DNA of 64,000 nucleotides, taken from Altererythrobacter aquiaggeris (GTDB lineage Bacteria > Pseudomonadota > Alphaproteobacteria > Sphingomonadales > Sphingomonadaceae). The translations under genes and the position numbers were made by a program. The notes below the pieces were generated by a model. The model did not search any database and was not told where the DNA came from. It worked only from the letters and a program-made list of their open reading frames with translations. This document shows, piece after piece, positions 1 to 7,508 of the stretch. Within the stretch, counting starts at the first letter, position 1. Each line of letters begins with the position of its first letter. The stretch is taken from positions 1,178,001 to 1,242,000 of the forward strand of contig NZ_JBANRL010000001.1 of the NCBI RefSeq assembly GCF_037154015.1, read 5' to 3'.

Positions 1-120
1 ATTGGCGCGAAGGGCCTTTTTGTTAGGCAGCAGGAAGTTGCGGGCGTACCCGTCCTTCACGGTGACAACGTCACCGATCGTACCAAGCTTTTCGATACGT
101 TCGAGGAGGATGATATCCAT
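1..120 (-). CDS. rplI: 50S ribosomal protein L9, N-terminal part (3' end outside window)
   Basis: Reading the minus strand from the ATG at 120 gives an L9 N-terminus: [13 protein letters not shown], then a [17 protein letters not shown] segment typical of the first 30 or so residues. L9 binds 23S rRNA domain V near the L1 stalk and helps maintain reading frame. Only 40 codons are present because the gene runs off the window start. It lies 13 bp downstream of rpsR in the conserved rpsF-rpsR-rplI order, so it is the last visible gene of that operon. Confidence 0.95.
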   Translation of the reverse strand, partial: MDIILLERIEKLGTIGDVVTVKDGYARNFLLPNKKALRAN

Positions 121-133
121 GATTTAGTCCTCC

Positions 134-358
134 TTACTTCACGAGGTAGGGCAGAAGGCCGATCTGGCGCGAACGCTTGATAGCCCGGGAAAGTTCACGC
201 TGTTTCTTCGCAGAGACAGCCGTGATGCGGCTTGGGACGATCTTGCCCCGCTCGGACATGAAGCCCTGAAGCAGGCGTACGTCCTTGTAATCGATCGCGG
301 GCGCACCCTTGCCGGAAAACGGGCAAGACTTGCGGCGGCGGAAAAACGGACGTGCCAT
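134..358 (-). CDS. rpsR: 30S ribosomal protein S18
   Basis: A 74-residue basic protein with the S18 signature: a [11 protein letters not shown]-terminus, then [12 protein letters not shown], and [22 protein letters not shown] near the C-terminus. S18 sits on the platform of the 30S subunit and binds as a heterodimer with S6. The length is normal for alphaproteobacteria. Its start codon shares one base with the rpsF stop (TAATG junction), so translation is probably coupled to rpsF, which suits two proteins that assemble one to one. One cysteine remains in the N-terminal CPF segment, so a full zinc site is not apparent. Confidence 0.97.
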   Translation of the reverse strand: MARPFFRRRKSCPFSGKGAPAIDYKDVRLLQGFMSERGKIVPSRITAVSAKKQRELSRAIKRSRQIGLLPYLVK

Positions 359-723
359 TAGCTATCTCCATCCCGATCACGGCGCTTGGGGCGCTCACGA
401 TCATTTTTGCGCATCATAACCGATGGACCTTCTTCATGGGCGTCCACACGGATCGTCATGTAGCGGATCACATCTTCATTGATGCGGGTCTGGCGCTCAA
501 GCTCGGCGATCAGCGTTCCCGGGCCGTCGATGTTCAGGAGAACAAAGTGTGCCTTGCGGTTGCGTTCGATCTTGTATGCGAGATTCTTGAGGCCCCACGT
601 CTCGGTCTTGGTAACCTTACCGTCGTTCTTTTCGACGATTTCGGTGGCGGCTGCGGCCAATGCGTCAACCTGAGCCTGGCTCAAATCCTGCCGCGCGAGA
701 AAGACATGCTCGTAAAGAGCCAT
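358..723 (-). CDS. rpsF: 30S ribosomal protein S6
   Basis: A 121-residue protein starting [15 protein letters not shown], with the S6 core [12 protein letters not shown] and [13 protein letters not shown], followed by an acidic and basic tail (residues ~105-121) often seen in alphaproteobacterial S6. S6 binds the central domain of 16S rRNA together with S18. It is first in the visible rpsF-rpsR-rplI operon and overlaps rpsR by one base. A GGAAG Shine-Dalgarno sequence precedes the ATG. In several bacteria an S6-S18 complex represses this operon by binding its leader; a small hairpin is visible in the leader here (separate entry), but its role is inference. Confidence 0.97.
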   Translation of the reverse strand: MALYEHVFLARQDLSQAQVDALAAAATEIVEKNDGKVTKTETWGLKNLAYKIERNRKAHFVLLNIDGPGTLIAELERQTRINEDVIRYMTIRVDAHEEGPSVMMRKNDRERPKRRDRDGDS

Positions 724-763
724 CTTCGCTTCCTTTCACTTTTAATGCCGATCGCTGGCTAAT

Positions 764-777
764 CCGCAGGATTGCGG
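764..777 (-). promoter_or_regulatory. Hairpin in the rpsF 5' leader
   Basis: A perfect 5-bp stem (CCGCA with TGCGG) and a 4-base loop lie about 40 bases upstream of the rpsF start codon, on the transcribed leader. rpsF leaders in many bacteria carry an S6:S18-binding RNA. I see a hairpin in the right place but cannot show that it matches that consensus. Confidence 0.25.
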
Positions 778-848
778 GGCCTCTCCGGCTTTCTTGATTC
801 CCTACTTGCGTAGCGAAGGCGCGCGTCTAGCTGATCTGCAGCGTATTG

Positions 849-914
849 CAAGCTTTGTGAGCAAGGCACGCGGATCAGTGCGTGCCGCGATGAGTTGACG
901 GGTGACAAAGCTTG
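849..914. repeat. Nested inverted repeat in the rpsF/DUF808 divergent spacer
   Basis: Outer perfect 10-base arms CAAGCTTTGT (849-858) and ACAAAGCTTG (905-914) enclose an inner perfect 7-base hairpin GGCACGC (865-871) and GCGTGCC (880-886). The spacer 724-978 has no other gene and must hold the promoters of the divergent rpsF operon and the DUF808 gene. The element could be a structured leader, a cruciform or an operator. No T-run follows, so it is not a standard terminator. Confidence 0.5.
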
Positions 915-978
915 AAACCGATTTGCCAACCGCCCGTTTGGAAGGCCATGGGGGATTCAAACATACAGGAGAATTGGT

Positions 979-1926
979 TTGCCCGGTGGCTTGGTAGCTT
1001 TGCTTGATGATGTAGCGGTGATCGCCAGGACAGCTGCGGCCTCGATGGATGACATCGGCATCGCGGCAAGCCGTGCGGGCAGTAAAGCGGCCGGCGTCGT
1101 GATCGACGATGCGGCCGTGACCCCGTCTTATGTCACGGGCCTGTCACCCGCGCGAGAATTGCCGATTATCTGGAATATCACCAAAGGCAGTTTGAAGAAC
1201 AAGCTTCTGATTTTACTACCGGGCGCCCTGATACTCAGCGAATTTTTGCCCGCTGCCATAATCTTTGTCCTGATGCTCGGCGGGCTTTATCTGAGCTACG
1301 AAGGGGCCGAAAAAATCGTCGAAAAGCTTGGCGGTCAAAAGCATGGCAAGACGCTGGAAGATCCGATCGAAGATCTGGACGCATTCGAGAAAGAACGCGC
1401 ATCAGGCGCCATCCGTACCGATTTGATCCTGTCGGCCGAAATCATGGCGATTACCTTGAACGAAGTGGCGGCGGAATCGCTGGTTACGCGCGCAGTGGTC
1501 CTCGCTGTTGTCGGCATTGCCATAACTGTCGTAGTTTACGGCGCTGTCGCCATGATCGTGAAGATGGACGATGTCGGACTGCATCTGTCGAAGAAAAGTT
1601 CGGCGATTGCACGAAATGTCGGGCGTTTCCTGCTTGCGGCGATGCCGAAGCTTCTGACGGTTCTGTCGGTTGTTGGAACCGTTGCGATGTTGTGGGTGGG
1701 CGGCGGCATCCTGATCCACGCTCTGCATGAGCTCGGGCTGCATAACTTGTCCGACTTCAGCCATGGATTGCAGCACGGCGTAGAGGAACTGACCGGCGGG
1801 CTCGGCGGCATTCTTGGCTGGGCTACCTACGCAGGAGTTTCGGCCATGATCGGTCTTTTGGTAGGTGCGGTTCTGGTGTTCATTCTGCACAAAGTGCTCA
1901 AGATCGGCCATAAGGAAGCGCATTAG
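979..1926 (+). CDS. DUF808 (YedI-like) inner membrane protein
   Basis: A 315-residue integral membrane protein resembling Escherichia coli YedI: N-terminal LLDDVAVIA, an AGVVIDDAAVTPSYVTG segment and ARELPIIWNITKGSLKNK just before the first membrane region. Hydrophobic segments fall at roughly residues 75-106, 170-195, 216-245 and 285-305. The start is the TTG at 979: an AGGAG lies 7 bases upstream and the family N-terminus begins there, while no ATG fits. The biochemical function of DUF808 proteins is unknown to me. It is divergent from rpsF and convergent with the Mur ligase gene. Confidence 0.9.
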   Translation: MPGGLVALLDDVAVIARTAAASMDDIGIAASRAGSKAAGVVIDDAAVTPSYVTGLSPARELPIIWNITKGSLKNKLLILLPGALILSEFLPAAIIFVLMLGGLYLSYEGAEKIVEKLGGQKHGKTLEDPIEDLDAFEKERASGAIRTDLILSAEIMAITLNEVAAESLVTRAVVLAVVGIAITVVVYGAVAMIVKMDDVGLHLSKKSSAIARNVGRFLLAAMPKLLTVLSVVGTVAMLWVGGGILIHALHELGLHNLSDFSHGLQHGVEELTGGLGGILGWATYAGVSAMIGLLVGAVLVFILHKVLKIGHKEAH

Positions 1927-1984
1927 ACTCACAGCGGGAGTCTGGTCTGGACACTGATCTGGAAACCGGTCCGCCCTCTTGTTT

Positions 1985-2032
1985 GGGCTCTGGTCCGGGC
2001 TCTGGTCCGGGCTCTGGTCCGGGCTTTGGGCC
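1985..2032. repeat. 12-bp tandem repeat (GGGCTCTGGTCC, 3 exact copies plus one degenerate)
   Basis: Exact units occupy 1985-1996, 1997-2008 and 2009-2020, and a decayed fourth unit occupies 2021-2032. Related CTGGTCTGG and CTGATCTGG words occur just upstream (1940-1965). The array lies in the 153-bp spacer between the converging DUF808 and Mur ligase genes. A reading frame through it on the minus strand gives a low-complexity Arg-Thr-Arg-Ala string, which I take as an artefact. Confidence 0.85.
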
Positions 2033-2079
2033 CAACTCTGACCGGCACTGATCCGGCCGGCGTGCCAGCCACTCTTCGT

Positions 2080-3522
2080 TCAGGCCAACAGGGAAAACAA
2101 TTCGCGCGCAAAAACGGTCAATGTATCATCCCGGGCGCCCATCACGGCAATCCTGTCGCCGGGCCGAGCAATTTCCGCGATGCGGCGGGCGCAGTCTTCT
2201 CGTGCGCCAATATACTCGGCATTCCCGCCCGCTTCGCTGATCAACTTGACAATCCGTTCGCTCCCCTGCGTTTTATCGGTGGTCCCGCCGAAATATACCG
2301 GGTCGCAAAATATCGTTATATCGTGCGGCCCGAGTTCGCCGGCAAACGTTTCCGCCAATTCGCTTCCCATCTGGCGCAGCGGTCCATAGCCGTGAGGTTG
2401 GAAAAAGGCGATTATGCGGCCCTCGTGTGATTTGAGAGTCCGCAGCGTTGCTGCGCATTTTTCGGGATTGTGGCCGAAGTCGTCGATCACGGTAATATCG
2501 TCCGCCGTTGTGCCGATGATATCGAAACGCCGGGCAAGGCCCGCAAAACCGCCAAGTGCTTTCACCGCTTCGCCCACTGTCATGCCGGAGGCTGCCGCAC
2601 CGGCAATCGCACCCAACGCGTTGGACAGATTATGTCTCCCGGGCAGGGCAAGTGCCAGTTTATGCTCGCTCCCGTCGCGACGGTCGATCACCACCGCATC
2701 CTGGCTGGTCGTGCCTTCTTTTACCGAGCCCGGCAGAACACCGATATCGGCATGTTGGGCGTTGATGCCAAAGGTGATCAGCTTTTGCGCGCGGCCAGTC
2801 AGTGCCATCGATTCCGGATCATCGGCATTGACTGCCGAGACCGCTGAACCCGACAGAAAATCGCCAAACAGAACACGCAGTTCTGCCATACTTTTGTGGT
2901 CGAGGCTGACGTTCAGCAGCACCGCAACTTCAGGCGCATATAGCGCAATCGTGCCATCGCTTTCGTCAACTTCGCTCACATAGGTTCCACCATTACCGGT
3001 TTGGACGCCGACCACCGCGCTGGCGAACGGTGCATCGATGTCGGCGAAGTTCTTCATCACCGCGCCGTTCATGATCGTCGGTTCGCATCCCGCGTCATGC
3101 AAAATCCAGCCGAGCATTCCGGTGACCGTTGATTTGCCGCTCGTTCCGCCGATCGCGATGCCTGTGTCAGCCGCATTAAACAGTGCCGAGTTGAGATCCG
3201 CGCGCGTCATCCGCCCGCAGCCAAGTGCCTCGGCCCTCATCATCTCGGGGATAGTATCCTCGACTGCTGCGGATGCGACCAGCACTTGCTCTCCCGTGGT
3301 TACGCCGCTGCCGTCCTGGGGAAACAGCTTAAATCCGTTCCGCTCAAGCCAGGCGAATTTTTCGGGCGTTCGGCCCTGATCGAAACTGCGGTCTGAACCG
3401 GCAACTTCAGCGCCGCGTCCTTTGAGGATTGTAGCGAGTGGCAACATCCCCGATCCGCCGATACCGACAAAAAACCAGGGATGTGCTGTCAGCGCGTCTG
3501 CCGCTGTTGTGGAATTTGGCAT
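2080..3522 (-). CDS. mpl: Mur ligase family protein, MurC/Mpl type (probable murein-peptide ligase)
   Basis: A 480-residue ATP-dependent amide ligase. An N-terminal Rossmann-like domain (VGIGGSGMLPLA, residues 19-30) is followed by the ATP-binding loop GGTSGKST (125-132), the SEVDESDG segment (183-190) and the C-terminal ligase domain (FDIIGTTADDITVIDDFGHNPEK, later MGARDD). MurC adds L-Ala to UDP-MurNAc; Mpl instead adds a recovered tripeptide. The loop is GTSGKST rather than the usual GTHGKTT, and the gene stands alone, not in a division/wall cluster. Beside a divergent LD-carboxypeptidase 55 bp away, the recycling enzyme Mpl is the better guess. Substrate is inference; family membership is clear. 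Confidence 0.8.
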   Translation of the reverse strand: MPNSTTAADALTAHPWFFVGIGGSGMLPLATILKGRGAEVAGSDRSFDQGRTPEKFAWLERNGFKLFPQDGSGVTTGEQVLVASAAVEDTIPEMMRAEALGCGRMTRADLNSALFNAADTGIAIGGTSGKSTVTGMLGWILHDAGCEPTIMNGAVMKNFADIDAPFASAVVGVQTGNGGTYVSEVDESDGTIALYAPEVAVLLNVSLDHKSMAELRVLFGDFLSGSAVSAVNADDPESMALTGRAQKLITFGINAQHADIGVLPGSVKEGTTSQDAVVIDRRDGSEHKLALALPGRHNLSNALGAIAGAAASGMTVGEAVKALGGFAGLARRFDIIGTTADDITVIDDFGHNPEKCAATLRTLKSHEGRIIAFFQPHGYGPLRQMGSELAETFAGELGPHDITIFCDPVYFGGTTDKTQGSERIVKLISEAGGNAEYIGAREDCARRIAEIARPGDRIAVMGARDDTLTVFARELFSLLA

Positions 3523-3577
3523 GAAGCCCGATTACGCGGGGTATCACAATATGTGAAGCGGGTGTTATGAGGGCACA

Positions 3578-4408
3578 ATGACACGTATCGCAATTTGCGC
3601 TCCGGCGACCCCGATAACCCGCGAACATGCTGCGGCGCTTCAAAAACTGGTGGCGGAGGAATTCCCAAGTCACAGCGTCCACTTTCATGAACAGTGCTTC
3701 GAAGAATGGCATCATTTCGCCGGGCCGGACGCGGTGAGGCTTGATGCGTTTCTCGAATGCGCCAACGATGCTTCGTTTGATGCGGTCTGGTTTGCCAAAG
3801 GCGGCTATGGTTCGAACCGGATTGCCCAGGCCGCGATACCGTTCTTAAAACCCGCGGCTAAGGACAAGACATACGCCGGGTTTTCGGACTGCGGCTATAT
3901 TCTGGCCCAGCTTTACCGCGCGGGGATCGGTCAGCCTGTCCACGCGCCAATGCCAGTGAGCGCCCGGAGCGAGCGCGGGCGCGAAGCCGTGCGGCGTGTG
4001 CTGCGATGGTTTGACGGCGACAATAGCGGGCTGGAACCATCGCTGGATGGCAAGACACCTGTTGCGGCATTCAATCTGATTACTCTGACCATGATTGCCG
4101 GCACGCCGCTGATGCCCGATCTGAAAGGGCATGTCGTGATGGTTGAGGAAGTGAGCGAGCATCTGTATTCTGTGGACAGGTTGATGTTCAATCTAACCAA
4201 TTTTCTGCCCGGTATCGCAGGTCTGAGGCTGGGCCAGGTGAGTGCCGTCCCCGAAAACGATCGCGATTTCGGTTATTCACCTGAAGAAATCACGAAATTC
4301 TGGTGCTCGCGCAACGGAATCCCGTATCTTGGCCGCGCACAGATTGGCCATTATTCCGGCAATTGTGTCGTCCCGTTTGGCCTTGCCAGCCCCGCAAACC
4401 GGACCTAG
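3578..4408 (+). CDS. ldcA: LD-carboxypeptidase (peptidase family S66)
   Basis: A 276-residue S66 serine peptidase that removes the terminal D-Ala from murein tetrapeptides in the cytoplasm. The substrate-loop motif AKGGYGSNR (73-81) precedes the nucleophile Ser103 in GFSD, with Glu190 (MVEE) and His258 in GHYSGNCVVPFG completing the Ser-Glu-His triad expected for the family. No signal peptide is seen, as expected for a cytosolic recycling enzyme. It is divergent from the Mur/Mpl-type ligase: its tripeptide product is the Mpl substrate, so the two genes form a coherent recycling pair. fabD follows 32 bp downstream on the same strand. Confidence 0.9.
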   Translation: MTRIAICAPATPITREHAAALQKLVAEEFPSHSVHFHEQCFEEWHHFAGPDAVRLDAFLECANDASFDAVWFAKGGYGSNRIAQAAIPFLKPAAKDKTYAGFSDCGYILAQLYRAGIGQPVHAPMPVSARSERGREAVRRVLRWFDGDNSGLEPSLDGKTPVAAFNLITLTMIAGTPLMPDLKGHVVMVEEVSEHLYSVDRLMFNLTNFLPGIAGLRLGQVSAVPENDRDFGYSPEEITKFWCSRNGIPYLGRAQIGHYSGNCVVPFGLASPANRT

Positions 4409-4440
4409 TCGCCCATCAAATTCAACATCCGGAGTAACCC

Positions 4441-5376
4441 ATGCGCGCTTTCGTTTTTCCCGGTCAGGGCAGCCAGAAGATCGGCATGGGTGTGGAGCTT
4501 GCAGCGGCAAGCGCAGCTGCCAGAGAAGTGTTCGAGGAAGTTGACGACGCGCTGGGGCAAAAACTGTTCCGGATCATGAAAGATGGTCCCGACGATGCGC
4601 TGACGCTGACCGAAAATGCGCAGCCTGCGATCATGGCCAATGCTATCGCGGTGCTTCGAGTGCTGCAGAAGGACGCCAATATATCGCTCACGGAAGCCGG
4701 TAATTGTGTCGCCGGACACAGCTTGGGCGAATACACCGCGCTGTGTGCGGTAGGTGCATTCTCGCTTGCCGACACCGCCAGGTTGCTCAAGTTGCGCGGA
4801 CAGGCGATGCAGGCTGCGGTTCCGGTAGGGCAGGGCGCGATGGCGGCGTTGCTGGGCGCCGACATCGACAAGGCTCAGGCACTTGCGGACGCTGCTGCAG
4901 AGGGCCAGATTTGCACGATCGCAAACGACAACGACCCCGGGCAGGTGGTAATCTCAGGCCACCGTGAAGCGGTCGAGCGCGCAATCGATATGGTGAAGTC
5001 CCACGGTATCAAGCGCGGTATCCTATTGCCCGTATCGGCGCCTTTCCATTGCCCGCTGATGCAGCCGGCAGCCGATGCGATGGCGCAGGCATTGGCCGAC
5101 ACGCCGCCCAAATCTTTTCATCTCCCGCTTTTTGCCAATGTCACGGCGAGCGAAGTGACCGACCCTGGAGAGGTACGGCGCTTGCTTGTCGATCAAGTGA
5201 CGGGCCGCGTTCGTTGGCGTGAAAGTGTCCTGGCAATGCGAGAGGCGGGCGTAGAAGAATTCGTCGAGCTTGGCGGGAAGGTTCTCGGGCCGATGATCGG
5301 ACGAACCGACAAGGAAGCAAAAACTACCAGTGTTGTGTCGATGGATTGCATCGAAGCGCTAGCCAAGGAGATTTGA
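4441..5376 (+). CDS. fabD: Malonyl-CoA:ACP transacylase
   Basis: A 311-residue enzyme that loads malonyl onto acyl carrier protein for fatty acid synthesis. It shows the N-terminal FPGQGSQ (6-12), the nucleophile elbow GHSLG with Ser94, and the catalytic His203 in VSAPFHCPLM. The length is standard. The stop codon is only 2 bases before the fabG start, so the two are co-transcribed. fabH, acpP and fabF are not nearby. Confidence 0.97.
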   Translation: MRAFVFPGQGSQKIGMGVELAAASAAAREVFEEVDDALGQKLFRIMKDGPDDALTLTENAQPAIMANAIAVLRVLQKDANISLTEAGNCVAGHSLGEYTALCAVGAFSLADTARLLKLRGQAMQAAVPVGQGAMAALLGADIDKAQALADAAAEGQICTIANDNDPGQVVISGHREAVERAIDMVKSHGIKRGILLPVSAPFHCPLMQPAADAMAQALADTPPKSFHLPLFANVTASEVTDPGEVRRLLVDQVTGRVRWRESVLAMREAGVEEFVELGGKVLGPMIGRTDKEAKTTSVVSMDCIEALAKEI

Positions 5377-5378
5377 CG

Positions 5379-6131
5379 ATGTTCGACCTCACCGGAATGA
5401 ATGCGCTGGTAACCGGGGCGAGTGGCGGGATCGGCTCATCGATTGCGCGCGCGCTTGCGTCACAAGGTGCGCGGCTGGCACTATCGGGTTCGAACGGCAG
5501 CAAGCTCCGGGCATTTCGCGAGGAACTGAACGATGATTTCGGGCATGACCATGTCGAGATTACTTGCGACCTTTCGGATAGCGAAAGCGTCGAGCATCTG
5601 ATCCCTGCGACCATCGATACGTTCGGAAAAATCGATATCCTCGTGAATAATGCCGGTATCACGCGCGACAATCTCGCGATGCGCATGAAAGACGATGAAT
5701 ACGAACAGGTAATGAAAGTGAATCTGGAGGCTGCCTTTCGCCTGATGCGCGCATCGGCGCGTCCCATGATGAAGGCCCGGTTCGGCCGGATACTCAACAT
5801 CACCAGCGTGGTCGGTGCGACGGGGAACCCGGGACAAATGAACTACGCCGCTGCCAAGGCCGGTCTTGTAGGGATGTCCAAAAGCCTCGCGCAGGAACTT
5901 GCCAGCCGCGGTGTAACCGTCAATTGCGTCGCGCCCGGATTCATCCGCACAGCGATGACCGACGAACTGCCGAATGCCCAGAAAGACGCGCTCAATGCGC
6001 GCATTCCGATGGGCCGAATGGGCGAGGGTGAGGATATCGGTGCAGCGGTCGCATATCTCGCATCCAGAGAAGCCGCATACATCACCGGCCAGACGCTTCA
6101 CGTGAATGGCGGTATGGCGATGATGGGCTGA
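5379..6131 (+). CDS. fabG: 3-oxoacyl-ACP reductase
   Basis: A 250-residue short-chain dehydrogenase that reduces 3-oxoacyl-ACP with NADPH. It has TGASGGIG (12-19), NNAG (90-93), and the catalytic Ser143, Tyr156 and Lys160 of the YAAAK motif. The C-terminus QTLHVNGGMAMM is characteristic of FabG rather than of other SDRs. I use the ATG at 5379, with AAGGAG 7-8 bases upstream inside the fabD end, rather than an upstream in-frame ATG at 5346 that would extend into fabD. It follows fabD by 2 bases. Confidence 0.97.
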   Translation: MFDLTGMNALVTGASGGIGSSIARALASQGARLALSGSNGSKLRAFREELNDDFGHDHVEITCDLSDSESVEHLIPATIDTFGKIDILVNNAGITRDNLAMRMKDDEYEQVMKVNLEAAFRLMRASARPMMKARFGRILNITSVVGATGNPGQMNYAAAKAGLVGMSKSLAQELASRGVTVNCVAPGFIRTAMTDELPNAQKDALNARIPMGRMGEGEDIGAAVAYLASREAAYITGQTLHVNGGMAMMG

Positions 6132-6290
6132 CAATCGGCTCATTTATCCCCAGTTTCGGGGTGAACTTGCGCCGCCAGCCTTGCCGCTGCGGTCATGCCC
6201 GCTAAGGATATCGGGAACATTTCCGGCGCTTCGGGGCGATTCCGGCCCCTATGCTTACAGCGGGGCGCACAGAGGGGAAGATACCGGATT

Positions 6291-7418
6291 ATGAAGGCCA
6301 CAATCGAACGCGCCACGCTTCTGCGATGCCTGTCGCATGTGCAATCTGTGGTGGAGCGTCGCAACACCATTCCTATTCTATCCAACGTGCTGATCGAAGC
6401 TGCCGATAGCGGTACGGTCCGCGTGATGGCGACAGATCTGGACTTGCAGGTCATCGAAAACATGGCTGCTGCATCGGTCGAAACTGCGGGTGCGGTCACG
6501 GTGTCGGCGCATCTGTTGTTCGATATTGCGCGCAAACTTCCTGAAGGTAGCCAGGTCAGCCTCGAAACGTCCGACAACCGGATGGAAGTCAAAGCGGGAC
6601 GAAGCAGGTTCAAACTGCCGACACTGCCGCGAGATGACTTCCCGGTAATAGTCGAAGGTGATTTGCCGACCAGTTTCGAAATTCCGGCCAAGACCCTTGC
6701 TGAGATGGTCGATCGCACGAGGTTTGCCATTTCGACCGAGGAAACACGCTATTACCTTAACGGAATTTTCCTGCACGTGTCGGACGAGGATAAGCCGGTG
6801 TTGAAAGCCGCAGCAACCGATGGCCACCGTCTTGCGCGTTATACGCTTGACCGGCCGGAAGGCGCAGAAGGCATGCCGGATGTCATCGTTCCGCGTAAAG
6901 CTGTTGCAGAGCTTCGCAAGTTGCTCGAAGAAACTCTCGATACCAATGTCCAGATCGATCTTTCAGCCAGCAAAATCCGCTTCACACTCGGCGGTGAAAA
7001 TGGCGTCGTCCTGACCAGTAAGCTCATCGACGGCACATTCCCCGATTACAGCCGCGTTATTCCGACGGGGAACGATAAACTGCTGAAGCTGGATCCAAAA
7101 AGCCTTTACGCGGGTGTTGACCGTGTTGCGACCATCGCAACCGAAAAAACCCGGGCCGTGAAAATGGGGCTGGAGAACGACAAGGTCACACTATCAGTCA
7201 CCAGCCCGGACAACGGTACGGCTTCGGAAGAAGTGGCCGCCGATTATTCGTCAGAGGGTTTTGAGATCGGGTTCAATGCCAATTATCTCAAAGACATCCT
7301 CAGCCAAATTGACAGCGACACCGTCGAATTGCATCTGGCGGATGCAGGCGCGCCAACGCTGATCCGCCAGGATGACAAAAGCCCGGCGCTGTACGTTCTA
7401 ATGCCTATGCGGGTGTAA
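6291..7418 (+). CDS. dnaN: DNA polymerase III sliding clamp (beta subunit)
   Basis: A 375-residue beta clamp starting MKATIERATLLRCLSHVQSVVERRNTIPILSNVL, with the typical ATDLDLQV segment, a TDGHRLA motif in the second domain and the conserved C-terminus ALYVLMPMRV. The dimeric ring tethers polymerase to DNA. The ATG at 6291 matches the family N-terminus; an in-frame ATG at 6195 would add 32 unrelated residues. The gene is not next to dnaA or recF here, so this position does not mark the replication origin. The 159-bp spacer after fabG holds only a weak CCCC/GGGG hairpin. Confidence 0.97.
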   Translation: MKATIERATLLRCLSHVQSVVERRNTIPILSNVLIEAADSGTVRVMATDLDLQVIENMAAASVETAGAVTVSAHLLFDIARKLPEGSQVSLETSDNRMEVKAGRSRFKLPTLPRDDFPVIVEGDLPTSFEIPAKTLAEMVDRTRFAISTEETRYYLNGIFLHVSDEDKPVLKAAATDGHRLARYTLDRPEGAEGMPDVIVPRKAVAELRKLLEETLDTNVQIDLSASKIRFTLGGENGVVLTSKLIDGTFPDYSRVIPTGNDKLLKLDPKSLYAGVDRVATIATEKTRAVKMGLENDKVTLSVTSPDNGTASEEVAADYSSEGFEIGFNANYLKDILSQIDSDTVELHLADAGAPTLIRQDDKSPALYVLMPMRV

Positions 7419-7508
7419 TACCGGATAAACCGGGGCGGTATCGGCTTATTGCCCCTCGCATCCCGGACTTTGGCGCGCTAGGCTGGCATTCGAAATCGGG
7501 AGAGTTCC

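Noticed and set aside
1929-2111. Minus-strand open frame of 60 codons through the 12-bp repeats
   Set aside because: Its Arg-Thr-Arg-Ala string comes from the DNA repeat; it also runs into the Mur ligase gene in another frame.
6291-7418. dnaN as a marker of a replication origin
   Set aside because: No dnaA, recF, gyrB or DnaA-box cluster is adjacent; dnaN is separated from the origin in many alphaproteobacteria.
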